A stretch of 64,000 nucleotides of DNA from Pachypanchax playfairii (lineage: Eukaryota; Chordata; Actinopteri; Cyprinodontiformes; Aplocheilidae): NCBI GenBank assembly GCA_006937955.1, contig SSNP01000024.1, positions 3,345,029 through 3,409,028 on the forward strand. The letters run 5' to 3'. The stretch's first letter is position 1; each line of letters opens with the position of its first letter. The position numbers and the translations under genes are program-made. Positions 26,055 through 37,561 of this stretch are shown in pieces. The notes under the pieces are model-generated. The model was given only the letters and a program-made list of their open reading frames with translations. It was not told where the DNA came from and made no database searches.

Positions 26055-27800
26055 AGGAACTTCTTGAAATGAAAATTTCACACCAAACTGTATTAAAGTT
26101 TAACGTTTTATTTTTTATGTTTTAAACTTTTTCTAAAAATCCAAAATAACAGTTGCCACAATCAACAGGTGACTAAATCTGTTAAACAGCCCAGAACTAT
26201 CTGAGATACCAACATCTCTATCTACTTTTTTGTTGTTGAACTCTTCGAGCTTTTCTTCTTGCCCCTCCGATCCTCTCAGGAGCTTGGGAGTAAATATTTG
26301 CTGTTCAGGTCCCGTATGATTTCTTCAGTGACGGTTCACATGAAGTCTTAAATTTCAAGCTTCAACTGAAGAGTTGTTGACAAGAAAATGAAGATCTTCT
26401 GTAAATATATTGTCTGCATTTAACACAGAGTCTCATGTCATTATAATGTGTTTGAAATTCTTGTTTTTAAAGTTCTATTAGATTAAAATTAAAAAATGAT
26501 GACAGCGGGGGGGTGTTGGTCTGGCTCAACAAACTCAACAAACTACCTGCTATGATGATGATGTGTGTCATGTGTCATTTGATGCTCAATACACCAACAG
26601 AACAAATAAATCTACAAGGGAAAAAAGGATTAAACCAGAACTGTTTTTTATAAAAACCAGCAGGTTGTACACATGGAATGAGCTTATAAGTTCATGACAG
26701 AGAAAAAGAAGCTGCCACAATCATAACAAGAGGAGAATGATACAGAAATCTGTTGGTGTAAATAAGTGAATTAATATCGGCTGCTGTTTATGTCAAAAAA
26801 AGAATGAGTTTAAACTCTCTATTTCATCAAATCTCTTTACTGGCTGAATCAAATAAAAGATTTCTGTGTTAAATATTTCCATATGCACAGATAATCTGAT
26901 CAATTCCATCTAAAATTAAAAGTTTAACAGATTCTCAGCAAATCCAAACAAAAGAAATACGTTAGCGTCATCCTTGTACCAATCAGAGCCTCAGTATTAT
27001 ACATTAATTTATTCACTGCTGGTTCAAAAAAAAAAAAAGAAAGTAGTTTTTATATGATGGTGAAAAAGTATTAATAATTTTTTCAGATCTCTGATCAAAC
27101 TTTAGAATCTAGACTAAATTTATTTTTAAAAGATTAAATTACTGATTTCAAGCATTTCAAGCTAAGTACATGTTGAATTGTGCTTATATGGTGATTAAAA
27201 TAACAACAAATTTGAAGATGATGGTGTAATTTTTATTTTTTGACAATCTGAAATATTACATGATCAAACAGAACGATGATGCAATACAAATGCTGTCAGA
27301 TGTTTCTACCAATGAACAAGTTGTTCTTTCTACTGATGGTAAAACTCAGACCCTGAACTTATGACCTGCTCATAGGTTTCCGTCAACGTTGCCGACTAAG
27401 CAGGAAATCTTGATTCATGGTATCCTATAGTAAGTCTTTAGGCTCTGGATGTTAGCAGTTAATCAAACATGGATCCTTTATGAGAGCATAACCAAAGAAA
27501 AATCTGCTTCATCAAATAACCCATAAAGTACTATTACATGTTACTTTTAGTTCCATGTCCTGAACTTTTACTTCAAGCTTAAACAGTCAGTTGACCCCTA
27601 ATCATCTAAGATGATTGCACTGTCATTTGTGCAGCAGATCCACTGAAAAAACCTTGTTGGCCGTCTTATTAACTCCTAATTTATTATCAGGCATGTTGAG
27701 GTTTCACAAGCTGAGACAGTAAGTCTCTCTATGAAAACAGATAAAATATTTATATTTTAGTTTATTCCCAGACTGATGATATACTGTTTTATAGATGATA

Positions 27801-28365
27801 GTGATCCCTCACTTATCGCGGTTAATTGGTTCCAGACCCCTCCGCGACAGGTGAAAATCCACGTAGTAGGGATACACCAAAAAACACAGAGACAATCCGG
27901 TCAATTTTGAAAATAAAAGCATTTCTTCTAAAATACCGCGAATGTGAAATGCGACCATATTTGTGCATCTAGAGATGAAAATAAAAACAACATACACAGT
28001 AATGGAGTGTGGTAAAAGACGCGTCTGGTAACAGGGGAACAGCTGATCGCTCTCCTCCGCGTGCAGTGATGACCATAGCATTGCGTTGGTTGACTGATGA
28101 CGGTGATAAAGGACCTGTGCAGTGCGATGAAGGTGACGATATGACTGCAAAGGTACTAATGAGAGCTTTACAGCTCTTCAGGAGGCGCTTCTTCTTCAGA
28201 TAGAGGCGCTGGGTCATCAACCGACCGCGGAGGAAGTGTGGGGAGTTAAACGAACAGCCGAAGGCGCGGTATTTTAGACTTTTTATTTTTGGATAAATAT
28301 TTTTGAAAAATCTGCAAAGTGGTGAATCCGCGGAAGTTGAACTGCAAAGTAGTGAGGAATCAATG
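27801..28365 (+). mobile_element. pogo/Tigger-type DNA transposon remnant
   Basis: The left end GTGATCCCTCACTTATCGCG and the reverse complement of the right end (ATTGATTCCTCACTACTTTG) form a decayed terminal inverted repeat flanked by TA (27799-27800 and 28366-28367). The left end is typical of Tigger/pogo elements. A short + frame at 28009-28203, with LTDDGD and CDEGDD, may be the tail of a transposase, but this is weak. Non-autonomous. Confidence 0.7.
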
Positions 28366-28580
28366 TATATCACTATTTTGATATAATAATACAAAAACAA
28401 GTCAAGTTTTACATTTTATGAAAACCGTTTTTAAGTGGAAGAAAAATTCAAGTTTTTCTTGATGTTACTGAAAAAATTTAACAAAAGAATCTTCTTATGG
28501 TCTTTCTAAAAAGACAGTGTAGTTAAAACTTTTAACAAACCAAATCTCACTGAATGTTTGTATTTCTTTTGTCTTTTCAG

Positions 28581-29656
28581 AACCTCTTGGAGACAGTAGC
28601 AAAGCAAAGGGCACGACAAGAGTGCACATTTCCTTCAATATCTCCTCCATACCTCAGGATGAGACGGTGCTCTCTGCTGAGCTTCGGTTCCTCCGCAGTG
28701 ACAGAGCTGCCCTCGGTCCAGGGCGCCACAAAATGAATCTTTACCTCTTTAAGCACCATGAGGATCTTGAGCCCACTCTGCTAGAGACTAGATTACTCAC
28801 AAATGGCGTCCACAATCATAAAGCTGACAGTTTCTGGGAGACCTTTAGTCTAGATGCCGAGCTCCTCCATAAGGCCCACGCTGGAATGGACAGCTTGAGC
28901 TTTCTCCTGGAGGTCAGACCTGAAAACAGCACCACCTTACTTCCTGATCAGAGCTTGTCCTCGGCTGCAGGTGAGGAGGAGGAAAAGAAACACAAAGAGA
29001 GTCACCTGAGGGTGTGCAGGTCCGTGGGGCAGGACGATCACAGCTGGGCTCAGGAGAGACCCCTCTTAGTGACTTATAGTCACGATGGCCGTGGAGCACC
29101 TTTAGTCAAACACAGCAAGAGGCCATCTGGTAATGGCCAGTGGATAAGAGGTCGAAAAAGGTCAACTGTGAAGGCCAGGAACAGCAGTAAAGGCCATAAG
29201 AAAGACCAAGGCTGGGGGAGGGTCAAAAAAGTAGGGTATTCTATGCAGGGCTTGGGGGGTGATAAAGGAAAGGACAGCTGGAGTGAACGAGGAAGGGTCA
29301 AGAGAAACGGTGGTCATTCAGCCAAACTGAAGCGGCTTTCCCGCGGCAGATGTCGCCGCCATCCCTTGTACGTCGATTTCAACGATGTCGGCTGGCATAA
29401 ATGGATCATCGCGCCCAGTGGCTATGACGCCTTCTTTTGCCTGGGAGAGTGCCGATATCCTTTGGCAGACCATATGAACGCCTCCAGCCACGCCGTGGTT
29501 CAAACTATGGTGAACTCTGTGAATGGAGCAGTGCCACGTGCCTGTTGTGTCCCCACTTCCCTCAGCCCCATCGCCCTGCTCTACCTAGATCATCAAGATC
29601 GAGTCGTGCTGAAGAATTATCAGGACATGGTGGTGGAGAGCTGTGGCTGCTGGTAG
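28581..29656 (+). CDS. bmp16: BMP16-like ligand, coding exon 2 (propeptide and mature domain)
   Basis: Completes a 479-residue precursor (stop TAG 29654-29656), longer than BMP2 or BMP4 (about 400). The propeptide continues with FNISSIPQDE...LSAELR, a BMP2/4 hallmark. A long basic linker (about residues 298-363) leads to a furin-type RVKR at 360-363, giving a 116-residue mature chain. The mature domain starts with CRRHPLYVDF and has all seven cystine-knot cysteines (C, FFCLGEC, ACC, CGC), the N-glycosylation site NAS (421-423) and VVLKNYQDMVVE. It differs from BMP2/4 at many mature-domain positions and ends CGCW rather than CGCR. I therefore call it bmp16, a BMP2/4 relative kept in teleosts; a diverged bmp2/4 duplicate is the alternative. 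As a BMP ligand it would signal through type I/II receptors to Smad1/5/8. Confidence 0.85.
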
Positions 29657-31295
29657 AGGACTTCAAATTCAAATAGAAGGAGACTCGATGATTGAAAATG
29701 TAGCATGGAAGTAGAAAGGAAAAACGGATGAAAGGGCAGATGGTGGGAAGATGAGACCAGCTAAAATACTGCAGAGACTGAACCAGAAGCATACTTCATT
29801 ATTATCAGGACCAAGAGGCTAGAAAAAGGAAGAAAACTGAAAGAAGTGACCACATAATAGTACAAATGACAAGACTACAGGGATGAGAATGAAATGCAAG
29901 CAGACATGCCTTCCAGACGTAAACAAACTGCCAGGAAATGTTCTCATTTTCCCATTAGTTGATACTTCAGCAGTTTACAGCATTTACTATAGTCCTCACA
30001 TGAGAAACCACTGCTTTAAAATAATAGTTTAGATATTTGAAATGTGGAAAGGTTAGGAATAATATGTTTCACCAGTTGTAGAAAGCTGTTTGAATGATTC
30101 CAGTTTGGTAAAATGTTCAGGAATGGAAGTAAACATTCTAGCGTTTAGCTTATGCTATAGCTAAACTCTATTTCTTCAAACTGAGGTCACTCAGCTTTCT
30201 ACAACAGGTAAGAAATTATCAGTTCATCACTTCAGAAGATCTGAACCATCATTTTAATATCTAAAACATTCACAACCCATTGAGCTGTAATGAACTTATC
30301 CACCAGGCGAGTGCACATCTGCTTTGCTATTGTAGAATACAAAGTGGTAAACAGTCAAATGAGTTGTTATATTTGCATATAAAACTCTGGTGCAGAATTT
30401 TAAAACAGTTTTTGCCGTTCTGGTGGCCTGATAGCAGTATAGGTATGACGATGACGCCAGGATGGCATTAAAATTTGCAACAGTGTTTTTTTTTTTTGTC
30501 TTCAGTATTTTTAACTGAGTTCAACTGTTTTTTTTATTCAAAAACTAATATAATAGACTGTATTTTACAAGCAACCACTACATCACAAGCTATTTAAAAC
30601 AACAATATTAATGATAAGGAACTATATGTTATTATTTGAATGTATTACTATCATTATTATTTAAAAAAAGAGACATTGTGTAAATTTATTTTGCATTTAT
30701 GTAGAAAATCCATGTAATGGTTGTCCTGTGATTTATACATAATTTAGCTAAGTTAAAAGACACACTATATATTTAAAAAAAGGGCAATGTGGTGTATTTA
30801 ATCTTGAAAATATTTAAGATGCCTTCACTCGTCAGAGTATACAGCGAACTGAAAGCCTGCCATATACACAAAGTATGTTGTGTTTGCTTTACATCCCTAC
30901 AAATGTTCAGTGTATTAAACTAACAGTGTGTTGCTTTACATGCATTGTGGTGTACAGCACCTGATAGCAGACATACTGTATGTGGTATTACCTCTAGAAA
31001 CTCAACTAACACATCAATGGAAAGCTCTATGTATCGTAGCTGCTGAAGTGTGTAACACAGGTGTCTCTGTTATAGTTGTGTTCGCATGTGTCCAAGGGAA
31101 AAAAAAATTATTAAAGGGAAGATGATAGTAAAACTCAGACTTTAGTGCCTTTCAGACTGGGGCTTTAAAATGTTTTCTGCTGAGCTTTGTGGATGTTTTT
31201 CAGTGAAGCCTTTTCCTCTTTAAATGGAAACATTTAAGCAATAGCTTGTACAATGTTTGCCAATATACCTCTAATAAACAGACCAAACAGCAAAA
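29657..31295 (+). other. bmp16: bmp16 3' UTR, AU-rich
   Basis: About 1.6 kb from the stop to the first convincing poly(A) signal. The segment about 30590-30830 is strongly AU-rich, with several ATTTA pentamers and T-runs, the kind of sequence linked to mRNA instability in BMP2-class transcripts. The extent is inferred from the poly(A) signal only. Confidence 0.6.
31273..31278 (+). terminator. bmp16: Probable bmp16 poly(A) signal
   Basis: Canonical AATAAA about 1.6 kb after the stop. Earlier weaker signals in the AU-rich UTR could give shorter transcripts. Confidence 0.6.
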
Positions 31296-31589
31296 CTTTC
31301 TGATGACTTTTCTTTTACGTTTTCCTTTTTTATTTGTCCTAAATGTTTAAAAAGTCTCACAGATAAAGATGAAGCTTGACATTAACGCGTGTGAGATTCA
31401 GCAAATACTGCATTTAAATATTAACAATCAATCTCACTGATCTTATAATAAATCATTTTAAAGCTAGCTGGTAAAAAGAATGGAAACTTCATCCATAAAG
31501 GGCTCTAACAGTTTTGAGCTCTGTTGGATTTTTTTCATTTTGAATTTATTGATCCCTCTTTTGAGGAAAGAGGGAAACCCAACCCCGTC

Positions 31590-31775
31590 ATAAAGCGGGT
31601 GCAGAGGGCTGTCTTTGTTACGGCGGTCAGGGGGGCAGTGTTTAGGGTTCAGTATCTGGCCCAGGGATACTTCAACACATGCCTTGTCGGGACTGGGGAT
31701 CAGACCACCAACCTCTCGATCAGAGGACAGCTTCCAACCTCCTTCCCAGTTAAACCACGGTCACCCTGTGGTGCT
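31590..31775 (-). mobile_element. tRNA-derived SINE, minus strand
   Basis: On the minus strand it shows an A-box-like TGGTTTAACTGG and a B-box-like GGTCTGATCC, followed by GGCATGTGTTGAAGTATCCC, the same layout as the SINE at 17790. Both boxes are mutated. Confidence 0.72.
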
Positions 31776-31862
31776 AAATATGGAAGTAATTGGTCGAAAA
31801 CAATGTCACCTGAACCACAAACAAAAGCTTCAGGACAAGAATAGATTCTCTGTAACTTCATG

Positions 31863-32171
31863 CAGAGGCGTGTCTAGAAAATCTTTGTTGAGGGGGGCAG
31901 TTAGGGGCACCAATGTCTAAAAGGGTGGCACATATAAATGACCACATAACCTTAAAAAAATCTAGTTTTTACAGCATTATAGACTGTTTATCATAATTTA
32001 AGTGGCACCATAAACCAAAAATAAATAAAAATTAGTCAAAGCACAACGTCAATGTTTCACTTTCATTAATAATTTTCTTTCATTAATGTAAAAGTATTGA
32101 TTTAATTTGATTGTCTCAGCTTGGAGGGGGCACCTGGGGTAATTGAAAGGATCGATGGCCCATGCCCCCCT

Positions 32172-32219
<48 letters not shown>

Positions 32220-32235
32220 TCTGGACACACCCCTG
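31863..32235. mobile_element. hAT-type MITE with perfect 8-bp target duplication
   Basis: The exact direct repeat ACTTCATG lies at 31855-31862 and 32236-32243 and flanks a 373-bp unit. Its ends CAGAGGCGTGTCTAGA and (reverse complement) CAGGGGTGTGTCCAGA form a terminal inverted repeat. An 8-bp duplication and CAG-starting ends define hAT elements. There is no coding capacity. The 44-C run lies close to the right end. Confidence 0.92.
32175..32218. repeat. Poly-C run of 44
   Basis: Uninterrupted C homopolymer inside the hAT MITE. The exact length is probably unreliable in the assembly. The glycine-run frame on the minus strand is an artefact of it. Confidence 0.95.
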
Positions 32236-32243
32236 ACTTCATG

Positions 32244-35200
32244 TAAACGATTCACTATAGGAGTGAAAAAGAACATGAAAAATATGACAGAGCAGAAACG
32301 TTAAAGTGCAACCAAAATCTATATTACAGATAACATGTGGTCATGCACGTGAAAATTGTAAACAGTCATAAAATCCAAAAAATTTAAACATCATAAAACA
32401 ATTCTTATGCTATACACATATAAAAGCATTTACTTTCACTGGATGTTACACAAATTTTAAGAATCCAGCTGTCTCATGAGGTAAGAATATGTTAATAGAT
32501 TGTTTCCTTTGTGAGAGACAAAGTATGCCAGAAGACGAATGCATTAAATTTTGTGACCAGCTACATGAGACTGCAAAACAGGGCAGTAATTCAAAGTTAT
32601 AAACTCAACAGTTGCTGTGCTAGTTTTCACATGACGGTGCAAATTTGGATGGCTTTTAACACTTTTTATAACCTGTTTGTTTAGTATATAAAGAGTCAAC
32701 GCGATGACTGAGCATTTCCACTTTGTTTTTGTTGTATGTGTGTTAACGCGTACATCTCTATGCTTATAAATCGTGGGATTATTATGGTCTGTGAATGAGC
32801 TCATAGTCAAGTAAATGATTAACTCATTGGTCAATCTAAGCAAATCAACTGTGTGACACGCTGTTCTCTGGTCAGATATTGAGTGCTTATGTAAAGTTGC
32901 ATTTCCAATTTAAACAATTATGCAACACATTCATGGAAATTGTTTACTTCTTATTGTTGGTACTGCAGTGTCTCTACAACTTCCTCAAAAAGCCGGATTT
33001 GAATTTGTCAAACTTACACCTGCGTTAAACAGCAGGCTTTTCTACAGACAATAGATCTATGAAAGACTCCAGTAGGCTCGGAGATGATGCAGTAAGGGAC
33101 CCAGATGTCTGCAGAATGTTTGACATTCATATTTGGTCTGAAACCGTCCAACTGCTCCGCTTTTTGTGGTAACTGTCCAGAGCACTCAGCTGGAACTATG
33201 TAAACATCCTTCTCCTACATATTTCAACCTCTTAGCACCTGTCGCTTACACACTAATGTGTGTGTGAGTGTGTTTGGGTGACAACCCAGAAGAAAAGAAC
33301 ATGAAGAGACAGGACATGCACATAAGCTGAGTCATATGATATCATGCTCACAGATGGTACATGCCCTTTCCGCACAGCCCAGTTTTGGAAGATAACAGTT
33401 TGGTTTAGTGTCAGTACATTCCCATCTCACACACTCCAACACATCGTTGCTCATTTGGAGGTTGAGCTGAATAAGCAACAGCCTCTGGCCTTTTTTTTTT
33501 TTCTTAAATGGTTCCTGATTACGTTTTTACTCTTAACACATTCTTCTTCTACTTACACTGTCTTATCTACTCGTTGTTATACCCTTTCTAAATCACAGAT
33601 AATTAAACCTGGTCTTTATCTCATCCTATCTGTCAATCACCTCCTTATCTCAAACCCATTTTTGCTTGGCAAACATCTTTCAGACTGTCTTATCAGCTCC
33701 TTCTTTTTTCAGGTGATAAATTAGAAACAAGTGTTAACCGGTCAATTTATTTAATGGATGTAGTTTTAAAAAGTAAGACGGTGTTAAAGTCAAGAAAATT
33801 TACATGGAGCGTTACAGGTAAGAGATTGCAACTGATTTGGTCCTCAGAGTAAATAACTGGAGATTTATATGTAAATAATAGAAAAATGATCATTGTGCAA
33901 AGATTTTTGGGAATTTTTTTCAGATTATAATTATCTTTAAACAACAGAAATCTACTTAGCCCCACCCAGACAAGCTGTTAGCTCATCTCTCCAGAAGAAC
34001 TGATAATGATCTGACCCTTTTCTACTGCAGGGAAGATACTGACTACGGATAACAACTCAGAACAACAATCCAAAAAATTCTAACTATTCCTTTAAAATGT
34101 TTCCTGCATTGTAATTACCAGTAAGCTTTAGTGGATCTATAAGCTGCAATGAAATCTTTGGTTACACTCTGCTTAGTTAAACTCAAGTTAAACTCGCGTG
34201 AAGCTAAACGTGATGAAAATCTAACAACCTGAGTAAAACAAAAAAAAACAACTTCTGATTAGAAAACAACTTTACAAATCATGTTTTAATTGTGTTTCAG
34301 CTATTTCATCTCTATTGCAAAATACTTAAATGAAGAGATACTGAAATTTGTCTCATGCATTTTGTTTAAAGACTAAAACGTTGCCAAATAACCATCAAAG
34401 TGGAGAGAAGTATGTAAATTGAAAGGTAGTTCTAAGGGCCAATGAAACCTGGATTCAACACCAAAAACAGGAGGAATCAGGGTGAGTGAGACAGTCCACT
34501 GTCCTCCATGTTTTAGATTATTTACCTGATTCAAGACACCTGACTTAAATGAATGAGTCATAAACAGGATTTTCATAACTTGTTGACATGCTGAGGTTGT
34601 GATTTAACGTTTGAATCACGTGTGTTGGAGCAAGAAATCAACTGAAAGCATTGCCAGACTCTGGATCTTGAGGACTGGCGTTTGGAACCACAGCAATATC
34701 CAGTGTAAGGGATTATTACTGGGTGCAGACAGGTGAGTTGATTACAGATGAGGAACAGGTGTGAGTAGAACTGGTAATGAGAAGTGTGGAGCGCTTTGAC
34801 TGAGAGACACGAACTAGGAAGCAGCTGATTTCTCCTGTAATATATGGATCCAGATGGGATTCTCCCCAACATCTAATCAATTAGTCCTTATTCTTGATCT
34901 ATCCTGAAAAATGTATCCATACATTCACAACTTTTGAAGTTATCCTGTTAAGAGGGAAAATAAGTAAACTGACAACACCAAAATCAATATAACCTTGTCA
35001 GAGGAAATAAAAGGGAACAGAAAGAACAGTCTAAAAAGAAAAAATGCACCGTGCACAAATTTTATGTGTTTTATACCAGTAACTGTCAAATATGTTTATA
35101 GTTCTTCCTGGTTGCTTCCTGTTGTCCCTGCAAATTAACAACCTGCTTCCTGTCTAAAACAAAAAGCACTATTAGACCAACTGCTGAGTCAATTCTACAT

Positions 35201-36967
35201 CCCACCTACTCTGAAACAGTTAATGAACCATGATCAGACTGCTATCAGTGTTATTTTTACATTTAAATAAAATGACTACAAAACACTGTTAATGAACAAA
35301 AATACATTAAAAAATCAAGTGAAACCTTTAAAATGTCCCCATGTTGGGGATGTTTTAATATAAATTGGTATATTTTTTGTTGGTGGACGTTTGAGGACTT
35401 TTTTTACATAAACAGCAAAATTTAAAAACAAGATGACTGTGATATTTCTAGAAGCAGAAGATCCGGGGCATCACTTTACCTCCAAGGTCAAAGACCCATA
35501 ACGGGTGTGAAACTTTCCTTTTTGGACATCAGAAACAGTTTTCAATCATTCTAACCCCTCAAGTGCACTAAACTGCAGTTTGATACATATAGTGTGTCAC
35601 ACAATAAAATGATGGTGTCCCAAATCGCTGCAGCAGATGTGAATGGATCTACCAGTTGTGTGCAGGGACTGAGTTGGTGGTTCAGTCTGGAACACATAAA
35701 ACAGATAGCGAGGGTTTCGAGTTTCACCCCTGAGCTTCAAAGACACGGAGTCTTTTTGAAACCGAATCGGCAAAAAATAGACCTCTGGGTCACAGAGAGA
35801 AGCAGGTGCAGCACCAGGAAGGTTGGCCCGGAAAACAGGGAACCCACGAGCCAGAACAGTGACCCCTGAAGTCGGGGAGGGCCGCTGTCTCTCTGACTGC
35901 GTGTGTGTTTAATGTAGCAACGAGGAGGTTGCATAAGAACCAGCTGTTTTCCCAAATTCAACTCTTCCAGAGCGTTCTGACTGAAAATGTGTGCACCAGA
36001 CATGGTTTTAATCAAAGTGATTTTAGTTTAAACAGTCTGAGAACTAATCACATTTGTCTTTTCTTCTTTTGTCCATCCATTTCTTAATTTAAGGCTTCCT
36101 CTCATTTCCATCCTCCTCCTCACATTCCCTCGTAGATTAAGATGAAGAATGGTGTTTTTACAGGTGCCTCTCAATGCAGATGGAGTTGTAGAGCTGATGG
36201 AAAGTGCAATAACTCCTTCTTTTCATTCTGTGCACCTGATTTACTTTTTACACTGAACGTACAGATTCGAGGATAAATAATGCTGAAGCCGAGAAGAGGG
36301 AGGACGTGTTTCCAAGTTCAACTGCTGAACAGGAAAGCGGATATTTATAATCTGAGGTACCACATTTAGCACCAAACACTCCTCAAAGAAACCAAAAATG
36401 TATGTAATTCCTTGTTTATTACAAAGTGCACACATCAAATTATTTGCTGTTATCAAGAAACAACATTTTTACAATCACACTGTCAACAAGAATGAGTCAT
36501 GCTGATGTCATCAGTGCTTTTGGGGGATTCAGTAAACGGTTTGTGCTTTTTTGCAAAAGTGATGTTTAAAACTGAACAAACTGAATTTTTCCAAAGATAT
36601 ATCTTACAAACAGTAACACGTCTAACACCTGTTGATGAGCTGAAAAGAAACAAACCCAAAACAAGGAACAAAATAAGTAAAAGTGGACAAACGTGTGGTT
36701 GTGAATGAAACGAATACAAAATAAGAAATAGGTTTGACTGGAAACTGAGATGAAGAGAGGAAAGCAGAGGAGCTGGCTGACAGCTGTTGGTCTGTTTACT
36801 TTGAGGATATCACTTCTCTCCAGATGTTTAGCAGCCCACTGATGAAAAGCAAGACAGAACAGGGCAGGAAGTCCAAGAAAACACTGACAGAAGCATGTTA
36901 TGCTGTTTGTTGAGCTGGACTCACCATAGAAACAGTTTATAATTTGCATTTTCAAAGAGCCAAGTGT
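32244..36967. other. Intergenic, no gene seen
   Basis: Mostly AT-rich unassigned sequence. The open frames present (for example 33344-33724) have no recognisable domain and unremarkable composition. No repeats with a second copy in the window were noticed. Confidence 0.5.
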
Positions 36968-37561
36968 TTAAAGAGGCCATTTCATACAAATTTCAGGACT
37001 TTGTGGTTATTTCTTAAGTATTAACCAGTAATATGAAACATTTTATATCTAAAAAACGTCAGGAAACACTTATTAACAGACTTTTCAATCTGTCTGCGTC
37101 AAAATTTTGGCTGGTTTACCGGCTGTTTACGTCAGGTTTTGGCAGCAGCTCATTCATATTCATTATTCGAATTTGCTGGACTCTGATTGGCTAACAAACT
37201 AGCCTATGAGAGCGAAGAATACTGTTTCCTGCCACGCTGTACATGGCAACGTCAGATGTTCTCTCTTCCGGTTTGATACGTCTTATGCTACAACTTTTAG
37301 CCAGCAGCATGCTAGGCGTGGTTTCAACTGCGGGAGCTGATGAATACTAACAAACAAAGGAGTTGTGACGAAACAGATACAGGCTGTTCGGACTCGGGAG
37401 AACTCGGGTTTTATCGCCACCTGCGTAGTTTGAGAGATTAAAACTGAAAGAGAAGTTGTTGACCTGTTTTCACACCCACTATGAAGGTAAGAACACCTGT
37501 GGAGCTAAAATATTCAACAGAAACCTCAGAAAAAACGTTTTTAATGGAAGGAACTCTTTAA
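36968..37561 (+). mobile_element. TTAA-flanked 0.58-kb element, copy 3
   Basis: Same family and orientation as 15740-16321. TTAA lies at 36968-36971 and 37558-37561. The left end AGAGGCC is intact and the right end is mutated to GGAACTCT. It shares the CCAAT-box segment and the CATGCTAGGCGTGGTTTC core with copy 2. Confidence 0.85.

Larger units (their letters stand above)
25223..28580 (+). other. bmp16: bmp16 coding intron, 3.36 kb
   Basis: GT-AG intron between the two coding exons. The acceptor is TTTGTCTTTTCAG, ending at 28580. It houses the reversed TTAA-flanked element (25468-26054) and a pogo/Tigger-type remnant (27801-28365). The remainder, about 26055-27800, shows nothing I recognise. 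Confidence 0.88.

Noticed and set aside
33344..33724. 126-residue hydrophobic open frame.
   Set aside because: AT-rich chance frame with a T-run-derived Phe tract and no recognisable topology or family.
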